Positions 1 to 14,458 of a DNA stretch of 64,000 nt are shown here, piece after piece. This stretch comes from Pagrus major (Eukaryota > Chordata > Actinopteri > Spariformes > Sparidae): contig NC_133215.1 in the NCBI RefSeq assembly GCF_040436345.1, forward strand, positions 18,483,306 to 18,547,305, read 5' to 3'. The notes below the pieces were generated by a model. It had not been told where the DNA came from. It did no database searches and worked only from the letters and a program-made list of their open reading frames with translations. Made by a program: the position numbers and the translations under genes. Every line of letters starts with the position of its first letter. The stretch's first letter is position 1.

Positions 1-1548
1 TATTCCATCACAACAATTTTGAAGAAACAATAATTGTGTAAAAATCTGGCTTTCAAGGTCAAGTGTGTAGGATTAAGTGGCATCTAGCGATAAGGGAGAA
101 GCCTGCAACCAACTGAATATCCCTCGCCTCAGCCTACCCTACAACACAAAAGGCCCTCTCTAGAGCCAGGGTTTGGTCGGTCCATTCTGGGCTACTGTAT
201 AAACAGTGCATTGCAAGAAGACTCGCTCCCTCCATAGATATAAAAGGCTCTGCCCCTAAATCCTACACACCAGACTTTTAAAAGAACAGATAATCAGACA
301 TGAAATCCAACTTCTGTATATTAAAAAAGGTTCAACCAACTAGCCCAATTATTTAAAATATAAACATGTTCATCCGCCATTATTTGCTACAATGCCACAC
401 AATAAGGTGGTTTTTCACATGTGCCATTTTGGCTAAACATAAAGCCAACATATATTCCTTTTTTGTAATATTGCTTTCCATCTTCTCATGTTTATTTCCC
501 AGATGAAGGCTAAACTCTTCGGAGATGTTAGAGGAGTTTAGGTGGCCATAGAAGCAGGGACTGCAGGGATACTATTCTCACACAGCCAGACCTATCTCCA
601 CAGGACTGTGCCAACACTGGAGACAGGTCTGGCTGCCCCGGTGCCCCCCATCTTTGAAAAAACGCTGCAAAAGTGCCCTCTTGGATGCCCCTATGGTAGC
701 TAAAACATAATAAAGTGCCCTCTTGGGTGCCCGTCCAAAGTGCCAAGACAAAACGTGGTGAAATGGCCTCTCTTCACTATAAATAGACAGATATCATGAC
801 TTGACCTGACCCTCAAACATCCTGAGTCAACCACTGAGCCTTGCCATTAAAATGGCAAAATGTCTGCAAAAGTAAAGATCACAACTGCTGTACAACTTAT
901 TCATACAGTTAGCGACAACGTTAAGGTCAGGCTAACTTGCCATTTTTAGCCTGTAGGTTGCTGTTGTTGTTGTTTCCCAAAGAGACAGGGGTTGTGAAAC
1001 CGCTCGTGGAAGGGAGGAACATGCCCACTGTAATAGTTGGCCAGTGATTTAGACTACAGAGATACTGATTGTCTTCTTGTGTGTCATAGTTAACCCTCCA
1101 ATCTACTGATGAAGAACAGACCTTAAATCAGAGTGCATATGAAGACATCTGACAGGGTTGTGTTCAACAGCAGTTTGATTCCTGAAAAAAAAAAACTACA
1201 GGGGAATATGTATAAGTATTAGGGGACATAAAGAGGAGATGAATACAACAAACGTGATTAAATAAATGAGTGAAGAGGGGGGCAGCTGCAAGGAAGAGAA
1301 AGAAGAGCGGAGAGGAAGAGAAGCAGGGTGAACTTGGGTACAGGCTGTCCTTCTGTGAGCAAGCAGAGAAGATGGGACACACCACCGGTCCAGAGGGGGA
1401 CGAGCCAGCACTGAACACAGAACCACGGCTCCCGATCACCTGCAAGTTACAGGCTACCCCCTGTAAGTGGGGGGAAAGTGGGTTGGTCTGAATCTCAACT
1501 GCACTGCACCGTCAGTACTGGTGGCTGATGGAATATGATTTGACAGCT

Positions 1549-1596
1549 TGTGTGTGTGTGTGTGTGTGTGTGCACGCGCGCGCGTGTGTGTGTGTC
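1549..1596. repeat. TG/CG dinucleotide microsatellite
   Basis: An alternating TG run passes through a short CG-rich centre (about 1572-1584) and returns to TG. The purine-pyrimidine alternation would favour Z-DNA. Confidence 0.95.
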
Positions 1597-2301
1597 CAAC
1601 ACCAGCAGACGAGTGTCAAGGTCCCTCTCTGTCAATGCAGCTAATGTTAGAAGTCTGAAATTTCAGCACCAGGGACAGGGACACTATCTCACGCCTCTAT
1701 TTGTGTTCACACATTCTGCCTGCTGTGTTTTCACAACCTCAGTCAACAACAATAACAACATCAGCAACATCTCTTTCTACTAGTAACCATGAACTGGACA
1801 GATCTGCTGAATCACTCCACGCTGTAATGCGGACTAAAACGTTCCAGCCTGGTGCATAAAGCCTGAGTGCTCCATCCAGTTCCATTGTGATCCTGCTGTT
1901 CGAACATTTCTGCAGATGTGCTCTGCTCCTATAGCACCCTCTGCTGGTGGAACTGAGAATAGGGCATTTTTTTCAAGAGGTAACAGCAAATCTTTGATTT
2001 AACTCAATACATCAAAAGAAACAACAGAACATTAATACAGATGATGACTATACATTTTTTATATCATTAATCTATGATACAGATATTCAACTGAAATTAA
2101 TAAATTTTTCAGATCTACTTATTAATTTTCCAGAATTGTTAATCAGTGTTTAAGTATCATTAATTTTAAATCATGATTAATAAAAGTGTCTTTTATAACA
2201 TATTATGTATATTATTTCACATAGAATTACATAACTTTTCTTTAGAATTAGGGGCCAAAATAGCCTGAAAACAGTTTTCCAGCACTAAAAATATGAATTA
2301 A

Positions 2302-2758
2302 AGGGTAACTCCACCAATTTTACACATTAAAGTGCATATGTGAACAAAGTAGTATAAAGTCATTTGTGGCTCTGGAAGAAGCTGAATGTAATCTGATAAA
2401 CTGCCTCCAGCGATGTCACTCAGTGGCTACGTTGCACTGTGGGTAATGTAGGCAGCATGTTTTGAAAAGGAAGAAGAATGCATTGTGAATAAAAAAGGTG
2501 ATATCTCTGGTCTTGATTGGCTGTCTTGATTTTGGTCATTTGCTTTTTCAACTGACCATAATGAGTCCAACATTGTTATAGGAGTGCAATGCTAGACTAG
2601 TGGACTGCTTTTCAAATCTGGTGCCTACATTACCCACAATGCAACTTAGCCACTGAGTGACATCACTGGAAACAATTTCTCAGCTACAGTAACATACTGC
2701 TTCCTCTGGAGCCACAAAAGGCTTTATACTACTTTTTTCACATGCAGTAGTACTCCCC
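2302..2758. mobile_element. Foldback (palindromic) non-autonomous DNA element
   Basis: The left half (AGTAGTATAAAGTC, then TTTGTGGCTCTGG, about 2349-2375) recurs inverted on the right (CTCTGGAGCCACAAAAGG, then CTTTATACTACTTTT, about 2704-2736). A second inner pair surrounds the core: GATGTCACTCAGTGGCTACG near 2413 and its complement near 2645. The whole would fold into a long imperfect hairpin about 450 bp long. No coding capacity is visible. The family is not identified. Confidence 0.7.
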
Positions 2759-3332
2759 AAGACCTGTGAACGCATTTTTTTATGTATTTAGTAGAAATAT
2801 ACTGTAATGTAATGCTGTATCCCACTTTTTGCTATTACCATGAGTCCATGTCATGTCTTTAAGTCACAGTCTTTTAGTACTCAACATTATTTGATGTTTT
2901 TGATGTGGTCTTTTGTGTTTCAAATCTATTCCTAGAAATAACTCATCTATGTGCGTATTATATAATCCATCTAAGCTTTTAAAATCCTCGAGATCAAAAC
3001 TCAAACAAAACATAACACATGGTGTACATAAATACAGCAAATCTAAACAGCTACTGTATTGCCTGTACTGTGTTGAGTTCTTGAGTTTCAGATTTAACAG
3101 ACAGAATCTATAAGCGTATCGATCCACGTGTAAGTTGAGCCCAAAACAGGCTTACTTACTGTAATACCGTTACAGTTGTGTGTGTGTGTGCAAGCAGTGT
3201 GTTTTTTATTGATAATACTAACCTGCTAACTTTTCAGTGTCTATGCATCAGCACAATGTGGATCAATGGCCTCTACTGATCCCTCCCATCGCTCATGCAA
3301 GATAAGACAGGAGAATACATTATAAACTAAAG

Positions 3333-3334
<2 letters not shown>

Positions 3335-3376
<42 letters not shown>

Positions 3377-3390
3377 GTGTGTGTGTGTGT
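3335..3390. repeat. TG dinucleotide microsatellite
   Basis: A nearly pure TG tract with one TTTGCG interruption near 3372. Confidence 0.95.
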
Positions 3391-6300
3391 CCATTTAAGA
3401 GTCAGATTACATTGAACGTATGGTCCCAAAGAGAGATGATGTGAGCTCCTGTTTCTGTTTAGTGGATCTCGATCATGGGGAGGGGTTAATGGTCTCCTTT
3501 TCATTTTATAGATCCAAAGGCTTTTATACGGCCCATTAGGACTCTCTGATAGACAGATATGGGAGAGGCCAGCACCCGTATCCCTGCACGTACCTGTTCA
3601 TGGGCTTGTGAGTGGACGTGCATGCAGGTTGGTGTGTATGGATATACAAAGAGTTACCTGAAGCCCTTTTTTATGTGAGAAATCACCAAATTAACAAATG
3701 CTTCACATATTTAAGTTTTGTTCTTGGTCTTTTTGTGTTTGATTTCCCAACAACAACACTTCTGTATTCGGTGCTTGCTCTCAATACCATTACCCAGCAA
3801 AAGCAACTTTTACAATAAATAAAAAAATAAATAAATGTTCAATATGATGGACGGCTTTATGGCTTATGTGGAACTTGCTTGTCTCTGCAGGTTTATTTTC
3901 ATATCATACTGACACGAGCTAAAATGAGCCAGTGGCTGCCTGGAAAGTAGAGGAAATGCATTAATTGATTCTATGATATGCTTTGGACGGTAGTTAGCTG
4001 TATGTAACTCATCCCTCTGCTCCTGAGGGCCAGCATGCAATTCATTTTTTGCTGCTCTACGGTTGTTTTGGATGCTGTTGTTGTTGTTGATAATTTGTCC
4101 GCCTGATAATGGAGCTACAGTGCTGACAGGTGGAGTTCTGCCAGTGATGAGTGTCTGGCAGCATATAATGCATCTAAGATCTAATGGAGGGAGGATCTTT
4201 CTGTTTAAAATGACTCATTTAGACTTCAAGAAGCCCATACATATTTAATGACCACAATTTTCATCCCCCTCCCAAATGCTCCTCACTGCTAGTTTTCATT
4301 TGTGCTTACATCTGTTGGGTTTAAGCGATGCATTAGGCTTATGTTAACCTGGTGAGTGAGTGTGTGAGCGAATGCAGAAGGCCTATATCCCTTGTACTTT
4401 TAAAAGAGTGGACTAGAAGGCGAAGCTCAAGAGACCTGACTGCTTTCTACGCTTTTATACATGTTCCATTACTACTCCACTACAGTGAGTCACTGACTGA
4501 GGTCTTCCAGGGGCTACTAATGTAGATCCTGGCTAAGACAACTCCTGTAGAGAAACGAGGCCAACTTCTTTGCTGAAATACAAATTCAAGTTAATTTCTT
4601 AAGCTAATTATTTCTTAAATAGCTCCATATTTAAAAGGTGCAATATGTAAGAACAATAGTTTAAAACATTAGAAAGTTCCTGTGCTAGCGGTGTATACAC
4701 TTCCTTAGTGATCTGAGCACCCACTCCAGACTGCGAGCTGTGCCTCTTTCTCACTGGGAGAGCAATGACCACATTTATCAGAATCACTTCCTGCAACCCA
4801 AGTTTCACTTTACTTGATTTCACCATGGCTTTATAATAAAGACAACACAACTAGAAACCTGAGGAAATATTTTCATAGAATCTACACTCAAGACAACAAC
4901 AGGAGGTCTGCAGTTAGGACCCACACTGAAGCTCTGAACATGCACACACACACATGCACAATGCGAACCCCTTCGGGATATTGATTCATAACTGCAGCTG
5001 AACCCTGCACCACATGACTGTAACATGAGAAAATCTACTGAGCAGTTTTACCACCCACAGCCTGTATGTTCAAATAAACAAAAGATTGTTTCCTGTCAAA
5101 ATTTTTTAAATGGAAGTGCTAAGTTTGTCCTTAAATGGCAGTCTTAAGGACAAAAGAAAGTCGAAACACAGTCTAGGCAGAAAGAGGTGTGTCAAACTTG
5201 TGGGCTTCAAAAATCAACCAACACGCTCTACAAAATAACTGATTTTTGCACTGAAAGCCTTGACAGTGCTACAGGTAGGCTTGCGTAAATATTGGTAATG
5301 GCTAAATTGCTAGTCTACGGTATAAATGATCTGTCTTGTGTAAACACACAAGAGTGAATGAAATACAGAGCAGCGACAGTAATGGATTGGCTCACAGATA
5401 TGATTTAAATGTCAAGTCATCTCGCAGCCCCTTTTACTGCTTAGAAAGGTCAGAGCTATAAAGTACACAACACACACTAACTCTCTCTCTCTCCTTTGGT
5501 TTCGCACTAAACCAAATCACACAGAGTCAAATTTAATAGCGAAGCAGGCCGTTAAGAATCCAGAACGGACCACACCCACATACAGTGAGTAATGACACCG
5601 AGACATGGGTGGGGCTGATATGAGAACAGAGGGAACAGAGAGATGGGACCGTGGATGGGACATATAACCTTCATACAGTCACATGATACGTCCATAGAGA
5701 AAGACGACTGGATGGAGAAAGTCAGGACCACACCCTGTTGGTACTGAGGCAGAATCACGTCCACACATCGACATGTGCACCCACACGAATGGATCAGTCT
5801 GATTGGTGACCGAGCTTATTTACCAGTAGCATGACTCGCTCCGTCCTTCGGTGTAACCATATTAACAAGCCCCCACGCTTCCACAGACAGACGAGCAGCA
5901 GCCCTACAGGCAGACAGCAGCACTACATTAACTGATTGCTGAAACCACAGCCTTCAACATCCTCTTTCAAAAACAAACTATGAGTTCTCCAGAAGAATCT
6001 GAATGGCAAGGAAATGCAGAGTAAGCAAGTCAATAGGTCAGTAAATTAATTATTCACTTCCTGCGGCTGACGCCAGGACTATGAGGTGCAATATTCAAAA
6101 GACATCAGTTAAATGCAATGCCTGCAACCATAACCAATATCCTATGCTTCTCCTTGATACAGTAGGGTTGGTATGACACCCACTGCTGCGGAAATACTGA
6201 TCATCCATCATATTCATTTACGGCTTTCCCTTTTTTTTTTTCTCTTTGAAGTGCTGGCCAAGTCCTCTGGGAACACATGACGTCAGTTTGCCGTTCCTCT

Positions 6301-6531
6301 TAGTGAGATGAGGGAGAGTCCACTGGAAAATAAACTACCATATTCCAGAGAAACTGCCATCCCACTGCAGATGCTAAGTAAAATCAATATCATCGTATCA
6401 GGGTGTTATGGACTTGAGATTGAAGGAAGTGTGTGAAGAAGGCTGTAATGCACACTGATTCACAGGAAGGGTTTATCACTGAGTTCAGTACAGTATAGAG
6501 CTGCAACCATAAATCAATTAATCGATTAGTC

Positions 6532-7099
6532 TTGGGGTGCACAAACTTTTCTCTCGGGAGCCAAAACTGAAACTTAATGGTGGACCCCAGGCCAAAAGCA
6601 AACAGCTATTGTGTTGTCATGATTCAAATATGGTTCTAGGATCCTAAGTTCCCATAACTGACTGATTTCCTGTGCAAAGTGTCACTGCCCACCTTGCTCA
6701 GATTATGAAAAATAATAATTAGGTATTTAAAGTTGGGATCGACCGATTATCAGTCTAGCTAATTATCAGAATTGTTGTTTTTTATCAGATTGCAGATAAA
6801 ATAAATGAATATACTGAATCTGAAAGTAACTAGTTAGTAGAGGTATCAAATAAATTTAGTGTAGTGGAAGTATAAAGAAGCAGAAAATGGAAATACAAGT
6901 ACATCAAAATTGTACTTAAGTACAGTACTTAATGTCAATTTGAAGAGCATGTTTACCTCAAAATAAAACAGCATAAACAGAGATTTATACGTTTTTTAAA
7001 ATTATTTATAATTTTGTCTCACTAGAAACATCTGGCAGGCCAAATGGAACCATATGCTGGGCCTACTTTGGCCCACGGGCCCCACTTTGGGCAGCCCTG
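6532..7099. mobile_element. hAT-type (Charlie-like) non-autonomous DNA transposon with 8-bp target duplication
   Basis: The left end (TTGGGGTGCACAAACTTTTC) and right end (CCCACTTTGGGCAGCCCTG) are imperfect inverted repeats of the kind seen at hAT-Charlie ends, where the consensus resembles CAGGGGTGCCCAAACTTT. The same 8 bases, GATTAGTC, flank both ends (6524-6531 and 7100-7107), the target-site length expected for hAT. The element interrupts an older AATTAATCGATTAGTCGATC-type repeat. There is no transposase frame, so it would have moved by a transposase supplied in trans. Confidence 0.75.
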
Positions 7100-7141
7100 G
7101 ATTAGTCGATCAAAAGAAAATTAAAGGTCTACTATTTTGAT

Positions 7142-7167
7142 GATAGATAGATAGATAGATAGATAGA
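7142..7167. repeat. GATA tetranucleotide microsatellite
   Basis: About six GATA units in a row, just after the hAT-type element and its older host repeat. Confidence 0.9.
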
Positions 7168-8112
7168 AATAATAAGGAATAATACATGTAAGGAATATTT
7201 GCTTATTTTGTCATTTATGGAAGTAAATGAAGAATCTTTGGGTTTTGGACTGTTGGCTGGACAAAAGACACAATTATAAGACGTCACTTTGGGGTCTAGG
7301 AAATCGTGATAATCTGCAGATAAATCAATAATGAAAATAACTGTACCAATTATGAACCAAATGATAATTTCCTCATCTCCAGAGAGCCACAGCCCTCAAA
7401 CGCTTCATGCACTTGCTGCACACAGACATACACAGTTTCTCTTTTACCACTCTGACCTACGGTTTATGTGCTAGCGATGCTAAAGTGTTGCCAGAGTGTA
7501 TTTCCGGCTGATGGCTCACCTCATCCAGCGTCAGATCACAAAGGGAATTGAGGCAGAAGCTGATTTCACCTCAAACTTGAATGTATGATGAATAATGAAG
7601 CGTGTGACCTAAAATTCACGGCAGGCAGCACAGAGTCATACAAGGAATGCTGAGTGATGCTGTCAGACGCAGAGAGACAGAGAGCGCTAACCAAGCTTAC
7701 AGTTAGTCAGACAGACACACTCAACATAACACTGTACGTGTGAGAGAGAGAAAATGATTCAGGATAAATAAAACAGATGTGAGTTTAAGTATAAACATTT
7801 AATCAGCAGTCACACCTTTCAGCTCTGTTCAGGGCTGAACCCAAAAAATTATGAGTTTGAGTTTCACAAGGTAAACTACACTACTGCACCTGCACCGTTC
7901 AAAGGCACACTCCTGCAATGCACAGCATCTTCCTAAGCAAGTCTGGTGGGTTTTTTTGCTGGCATATATACGTGCATGTCTGGGTCTGTTTGTTTCTGTC
8001 TGCGTGCAGTGCTATGAGCCATGCTATTCTCAACAACACGGCGAAGAGCTTTGATGTGTTTTCCTGTGAGAAAACCTTCACTTACTCAACTCAAACATGA
8101 TGAGAGGCAGTG

Positions 8113-8116
<4 letters not shown>

Positions 8117-8143
<27 letters not shown>
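8117..8143. repeat. GA dinucleotide microsatellite
   Basis: A pure GA run of about 13 units in otherwise unremarkable sequence. Confidence 0.9.
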
Positions 8144-11100
8144 CACATTTACATGAAGGTGTTTGAGTTTGAGCTTCTGAGAAAATGCCATTGATCACCA
8201 ACCACGCCCTCCTCTCTCTGCCTCTTTCTGACGGGAAACAGAGTTAGAAGGCCATAATGAATAATTGACATCTAAATGCCTCCCTCCCACTGCCTCCAGT
8301 CCAAACACCTGCCTTCTATAGAGCATGACTGGCAAAGGAAGCATCTTAAGACAGAACACTTCGACATCATTTCTCGCTTCAGGATGCATTTTAATACTCT
8401 TTGTAATACAATACTTTGTCTTGACTCTTTCGATGAACAGCCTTTTACTTAAAGAAGAAAAATGATGACGAACCATGACTCATCAAGTGATGCTATCCCT
8501 GCCCTTCAAACATTCATGGGGGTAAAACAGGCCAGTGGGAGATGGTGTCAGACAAAAGTAGGTCACCACAACTAGTTATGAGGTACCATGACAACCAACA
8601 AGGACAGTTCCTGAGTATCAGGATGCTGTTTGTACCTAACTATAGAAAAGCTGACGGTCCATATGGATGTTGGATCCGGTACAGGAATGCCAATGCTTTC
8701 CTCACCACTGTATCACCATTACACAGTATGGTAACTCATATGACGGTTGCATCTATGTTGCATCAGAGCTGCATGCCGACATAGGGGCTCCTTGGTATTT
8801 GGAGGCCAGGGTGTCAAACCAAATATGGTCAAACTCTGAGGTGGGATATGAATATGTGTGTGCCACAAAAAGAAGATCAGAGCTCAAATGATTAATCAGT
8901 TAAATGATTAATCAATCGACTACTGCAACTATTTTGATAATTAAATAATGGCTTGATTTACTTTTCAAGCAGAAATGCCAATAATTTGTTGGTTCCAGCT
9001 CCTTAAATTTGCTGCACCTCTCTAGTCTTTTAAATTATTGTAAGATGAGTATCTTTAAGTTTTGGACTGTTGGTCACCATGAGCTCTAAGAATCAGAGAG
9101 ACAGTTTTAATAATTTCTGAACATTTGATTAATTGAGAACATACTCTGCAGATTAAGCAATAATACAAAATAATTAACAACTAACTACTAATAATAGTGC
9201 TTATTTAGTGATATTTGATTAGTCATTTGGCAACAAACAACAGATTTGATAATCAACAGCAACTTTTGAAGTTTTGGTTGGACAAAACATGCAATCTACT
9301 AGTGCTACATCTGACAATTATTGGCCTTTTTTCTGCCCAAGCAAAACCCAAAAACATTCAATTACACGTCAAGCAGCAAGTTTTAACATGAGCGACAGGA
9401 ATCTTATTAAAATAAGATTAGATTAAATGATAGATTCATTAACCAAAAGTACAATACAATTAGAATTGAAGACCTTAATAACTTTATACTTTAATTACAT
9501 ACATCAGTGTGCATACAGTATCAAGATAGTATTTAACATTGTATTCAAAGACTAGATTTTATATACGTATATAGTATACAAGCAAATGTCACTTGTGGGT
9601 TATGCTTTCTTAAAGTTACTTTTTACAACATTCGGACATAACATCAACTGACAATCAAGTGTTTCTGATTATTTTAAAGGTAAACAGAGAGCGAGGGACA
9701 GTGTACTGGACAGACTTGCTGAATCATCCCTTACTACAGTACACAGCAATGCAGGTATTAATTCTTAATGGCTTTTGGTAACCAACAGTAGAGGAACAGG
9801 AGCGGTTGACTTGTGGTCATTCCCAGGTCTCTGTGTAAGCACTTCTTACAAGACAAGTGCTCTAACAGCTCTGGTAAATACAGCTATGTAATGCTGAGTG
9901 TGTTTGGGTGTGTGTATGCATACATACACCCTGTTTAACTGCACGTACAGACACCTCCACTGGCCAAACATTCCTCTTGGAGGTTGTGCATCGGAAGACA
10001 GCTATGGCTGCTATGTGTGGGTGTGTGTGGCCGTTCAGAGGTAATGTAATGAAGGCCGTGGCTCCATTAGGACTCCCTTCCTGCACAATCCCATCATACC
10101 ACTCCCAGTGGAGAAAGACAGATTGGCAGGCAGACACAGAGAGGCAGAGGAGACACAGACAGAGAGGCGGAAAAGAGAGGGATGAAAATGTCAAAGGCTG
10201 CAGTGAAATCTGACCTCCTGGCACATCAGGATCTTAGCGTATGGACCAGTGGTGGGGAGGAGTGTGAGGAGGGAGGAAAGGAGGTATTTTGGATGGAAAT
10301 GAGAGATGAATGGGAATGACAGCCAAGAAGACGAGGAGAAAAACCAGGGTAAAGAGTCAAACCCCCGTTTTAAGGCAGTGAGAGGAAGTGAGGCTCTGGA
10401 GAGATGGATTGCAAAGATGAAAAGAAGGGGGGAAGGAAGAGCTGCAAAATGAAGGGGGAGAGGGGATGATACAGTAAGTTCACTGGAAGAGGGACCTTCC
10501 CCAAAGCTGGGTAAGAAAATAGGTCAAGTTGTCGAGTCCTAAACACAAGTCATCTCATTCATTCAAAATACAGACTCTGCAGGGTTTAAACTTGAACCAG
10601 CAAGTCATAACTGCAGCCTGGAGGTTCATAGATTTCAGTTATCAATATCAGACTGCAGAGGACATCAAACCCAGTCCTGAATTGATCTCTGCAAACTGAG
10701 CTCTTAAGTATCCACCACAGGGAAGTGGACTGGCACAGGCAGAGGGTTGACAAAAGATGACGCAGTCTCTGTATTGTTCAGACAGAGGAGAAAGCATGAC
10801 TGTGGGAAGCAATCGCTCAACACCAGCCCAGAGCAGAGAGTAAATGCCCAGTGACACGGGTTCAGTGAGCACAGGGACATGGACACTCAGCCATTTGGCT
10901 AGGAAGAAGCTATTTTTCTCCAGGACAATCACACCAGAGACAGGCAGTATTTTTAGACCTGCGAGTAAGAGCCTCACATCACGTTGTGTGCCTCTGTCAT
11001 TTTCTCTTTTTGTCTCACACGCGTAGATCTGTTATTTCTGTATTGTGCTCTATCTCAAGATTAGCTTTTATTAGCTGTATTTCATCTGAAGTTTCCTTTA

Positions 11101-13584
11101 CCTGCCAATTCATGTTTTGCATCTCTCACTCTTTCTTTCCACCGCAGAACCACCACCAGATTTGAGTGTCAGTTTACCCAAATCACAGAAACATAGTTTT
11201 CCACTTTACCTCGAGTGGTATCCAGTCATACATGTAGGTATTTTTAGAGATAGTGAAATTTTCCATCGTGATACTCGTCTGTGCCAAGTTGCCAACACTA
11301 TGCAAGGGAGCTGAAGGGACATTTGTTTGTGGCTTTCAAAGCATTGAAAATGCAATTAAAACTCAACAACAATGTGGCTTGATAGAAACAAGTCTTGCTA
11401 GCGCTGTGAACAGTTTTCATCAGAAGACTGTCCTGAGAAACCATGTTATTGTTTCTGGAAAGACCTTTTCTGTTGCATAAACTAATAAAACCAATATTAT
11501 CCGCACACTCAGAAGAAGGTAGATATAACTGTATTTTGGAGTACAGCATTAAAGTGAAACAATGATGATTATGTCACCTAAGGGATCAAAATGTAACTTT
11601 AAACACCTGTTAACCGATGTTTTTTTATATTAACAATGAATGAAATGACTACACGTAAAGGGAAATGGGCATAGTAATGAACCCACAGAGAATACTCACC
11701 CAACTCTTTAGCTCTTTAAAGCTTTTCGAGCCTGTTAGCTCATTGCTGTGGTTTGGTAAACTGCACACAAATTTGCTTCGGCCTCACTGCTTTCAACAAC
11801 CCCGATTCCAGAAGCAGCATTGCATGTTTTCAACAAAAAAAGCCCTGATGAAACCGCTGTACTCTGCCTTCCCAGCACCAAACTGCAGACACACAAAGTG
11901 GCTGCTAGCTCGTAAAGAAAGTTAAACATCCTGCAAGCTAGACTCACAGGAGCTGGAGGAAACCCAAACTGGAGCTAAAAGAATGAATGCTAATGTTGCT
12001 CTACTGTACTTCTGCTGGATTTGAAGGCAAATGTTTGCTTAAATGTTAGGCGTGACAACTTTACAAGCCGATATAACGTGGCGGCAGTGTCGGTCAGCTT
12101 CTGTTGTGGAGGGCGTCCTCCTCAGCTGAGCTGTAATGTTAGTTAGCTTAGTTAGCTAAGTTAGCTATCCTCTCATCCATCAGGTGCACATTTCCCTCTG
12201 CACAATGATAGCGACAGTGATGACACTGTCACAAAAAGGTCTGTGGATTATTTTGAGTCACTGGGTCATGGTTTCTGGAAAGAGACATTGCGGTTTGTAA
12301 GCCAAGTGCCTTCACGTTCCATTTTATTTGATAGAAGGCAGACATCTCTATGCCGATATCTCCAAAACTTGGAAACTCACACCAAAACAATCTGGATGGA
12401 TAATAGCACTTCATGTAAGAGGAAAAACAGTATATATTTTTCATTTTGGGGTGAATTGTCTCTTTAAAGTCCACCCAAACAGGACTTTGTACTCATTTTG
12501 CCTGACAGACCTCTTGTCTTACACAGATCGTGCTTAATTGGCATCGTCCTTATTCTTCTGTTGCACCTAATAATTAACGTATAGCTCTATAGTCCTATGG
12601 GCACACTGCACAATGGTGTAATGAGATGGATAAACAAAAAGGCATTGTTGAGTGCAAGCTCTTATTTTTTTACTTTACACCAGTGTCAAATTCTTCCTGC
12701 AGTCCTAACTCGTCTCACTCTTGGCCAGGGGAGGGTGGAGACAAAAGGAAAACAACAGACAGACCAATCAGTAGGAGTTACTGGTGCCATCACAAGGACG
12801 TGACCATTCATCACCACTTGTGATCGATCAATGGGGCCAAGTTAGGGACTCTGCTGCTAGAGACAGAACATAGATCTCTGCAGTGGTAAATGATTATTCC
12901 CCCTGCACCACCAAGGTGCCTCAGACAGTTATAAACAATGTGTATCTTCAACAATCCAAAACGAATCCTCTCATGTGCCTTTTCTTCATGGTACATCTGT
13001 GAACTTTGTACATTTATGTACAAAAATGAACCTCTTGAGAGCGTAGGAGTACAGCAAAAATACGATTTTTTTTTGTAAAGTGAGCATTTACCAGCACTCG
13101 ACCCATTTCAGCTGCCAAAAGGAATTTCCATAGAGGATACGAAAAGTAAAAAAAAACAACAACAACAGCTTTCATTTAACAGGTAACATCTCAAAAGCTG
13201 CTTAGGACCAGATCCAAAACAGGGAGATGCAAGTGCAGCTGATGTAACATACTGGTATGTGCTCAGAAGATACTGTAAGATCTGCACGTGTGCAAACATT
13301 AGTTTACTCCTCCAAAAAAGCCTTCACACTTAACAGAAATAATAAACTTTTGGGGGGTTAATTAAGTATAAGTATTCTTTGTCCGTAAGTCAACTGACTA
13401 ATCTGCTAATCTTCTTTCTTTGTATGTGAAGGACACGACTGCTCAAATTCCCTCTGCGTAATGTGCTCCTTCAATCAACACGTAAAAGCAAGTTTAGATT
13501 GTTTCTATGCTGATGATAGAAAAACTCCTGATTACATCCAAGTATGTGAGCTCAAAGGCCCCACCCTAAGAGATGAGACTGAAA

Positions 13585-13611
13585 TGTGTGTGTGTGTGTG
13601 TGTGTGTGTGT
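13585..13611. repeat. TG dinucleotide microsatellite
   Basis: A pure TG run of about 13 units. Confidence 0.9.
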
Positions 13612-14124
13612 AGCACTACAGTCCATTACTGAAATCACATTAGTCTGAGAGAGTGCACTGAGACAGGAAACAGCCATCTACCATCTCCTGACTCACTTTC
13701 ACTGAATACACAAACACATTACACATTACAAGACCAGATCTAGATGCTAAAACTTAACATCCAATTTCTAGTTCATGCCTCACGTTTATGAAAATAAAGG
13801 CACAAATGACTTGACCAGCTTTTCTTACTAAGCCTGTCTATGCACCTTAGCAAATAAATATATGTGATGTTTTGGGAGACGTGGAGATGGGAGGAGAGGA
13901 AGAAGAGGCTGCAGAGTGATGGCAGCATTTCAGTTCACACAAGGACAGAAAGAGTTACTGGCAAACCAGCCCAACCCGAGAGAGGCCTGAGAGAGCAGGC
14001 AGGGGACACACACACTATTTACCCAGCAGTGCATTATGCAGAAAGAGAAGCAAGCAAGCAAACTTTATATCGCATAACTTGAAGGCTTGTAAGCTACCAA
14101 TGTTTCACACAGATCACCTATTAA

Positions 14125-14458
14125 AGGTGCACTATGTAGTTTTGGGGAAGAAAGTTTAATCAGAAGAAGAGAAAGACTTTTTATGCCTCAACGAACTATG
14201 ACTGAATAAACTGAATAGACAAACTGACCTTAAAGGACAACACAATTTCATACTGTTTTACTTTGTTTATACGTGGCGGACCCTGCCACCTTTTTAGCTT
14301 CAAACAGTGTTCTCGGGACCTTATTTTCCTCTGAGAACAGCTTGTTTATTCAGTTAAGGAAAAATAAATATCTCTGAGTTTGTATTATTACCTCATTGAT
14401 ATTGTAAATATTAAAAATCTGAGTTTGAACTTCTTCTCCAAGACTACAAAGTGCCCCT
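14125..14458. mobile_element. Short inverted-repeat element (MITE), AGGTGCACT family
   Basis: The element begins TTAA-AGGTGCACTATGTAG (14121 onward) and ends ACTACAAAGTGCCCCT-TTAA (about 14443-14462). The ends are imperfect inverted repeats next to TTAA, which suggests TTAA target duplication. It has no coding frame. Its ends resemble, but differ from, the AGGTGCAAT elements at 36367 and 41498. Confidence 0.6.

Noticed and set aside
9862-10224. Opposed frames of 101 and 120 codons
   Set aside because: Low-complexity, His/Thr- and Cys-rich translations without splice support or recognisable domains; consistent with chance in an intron.
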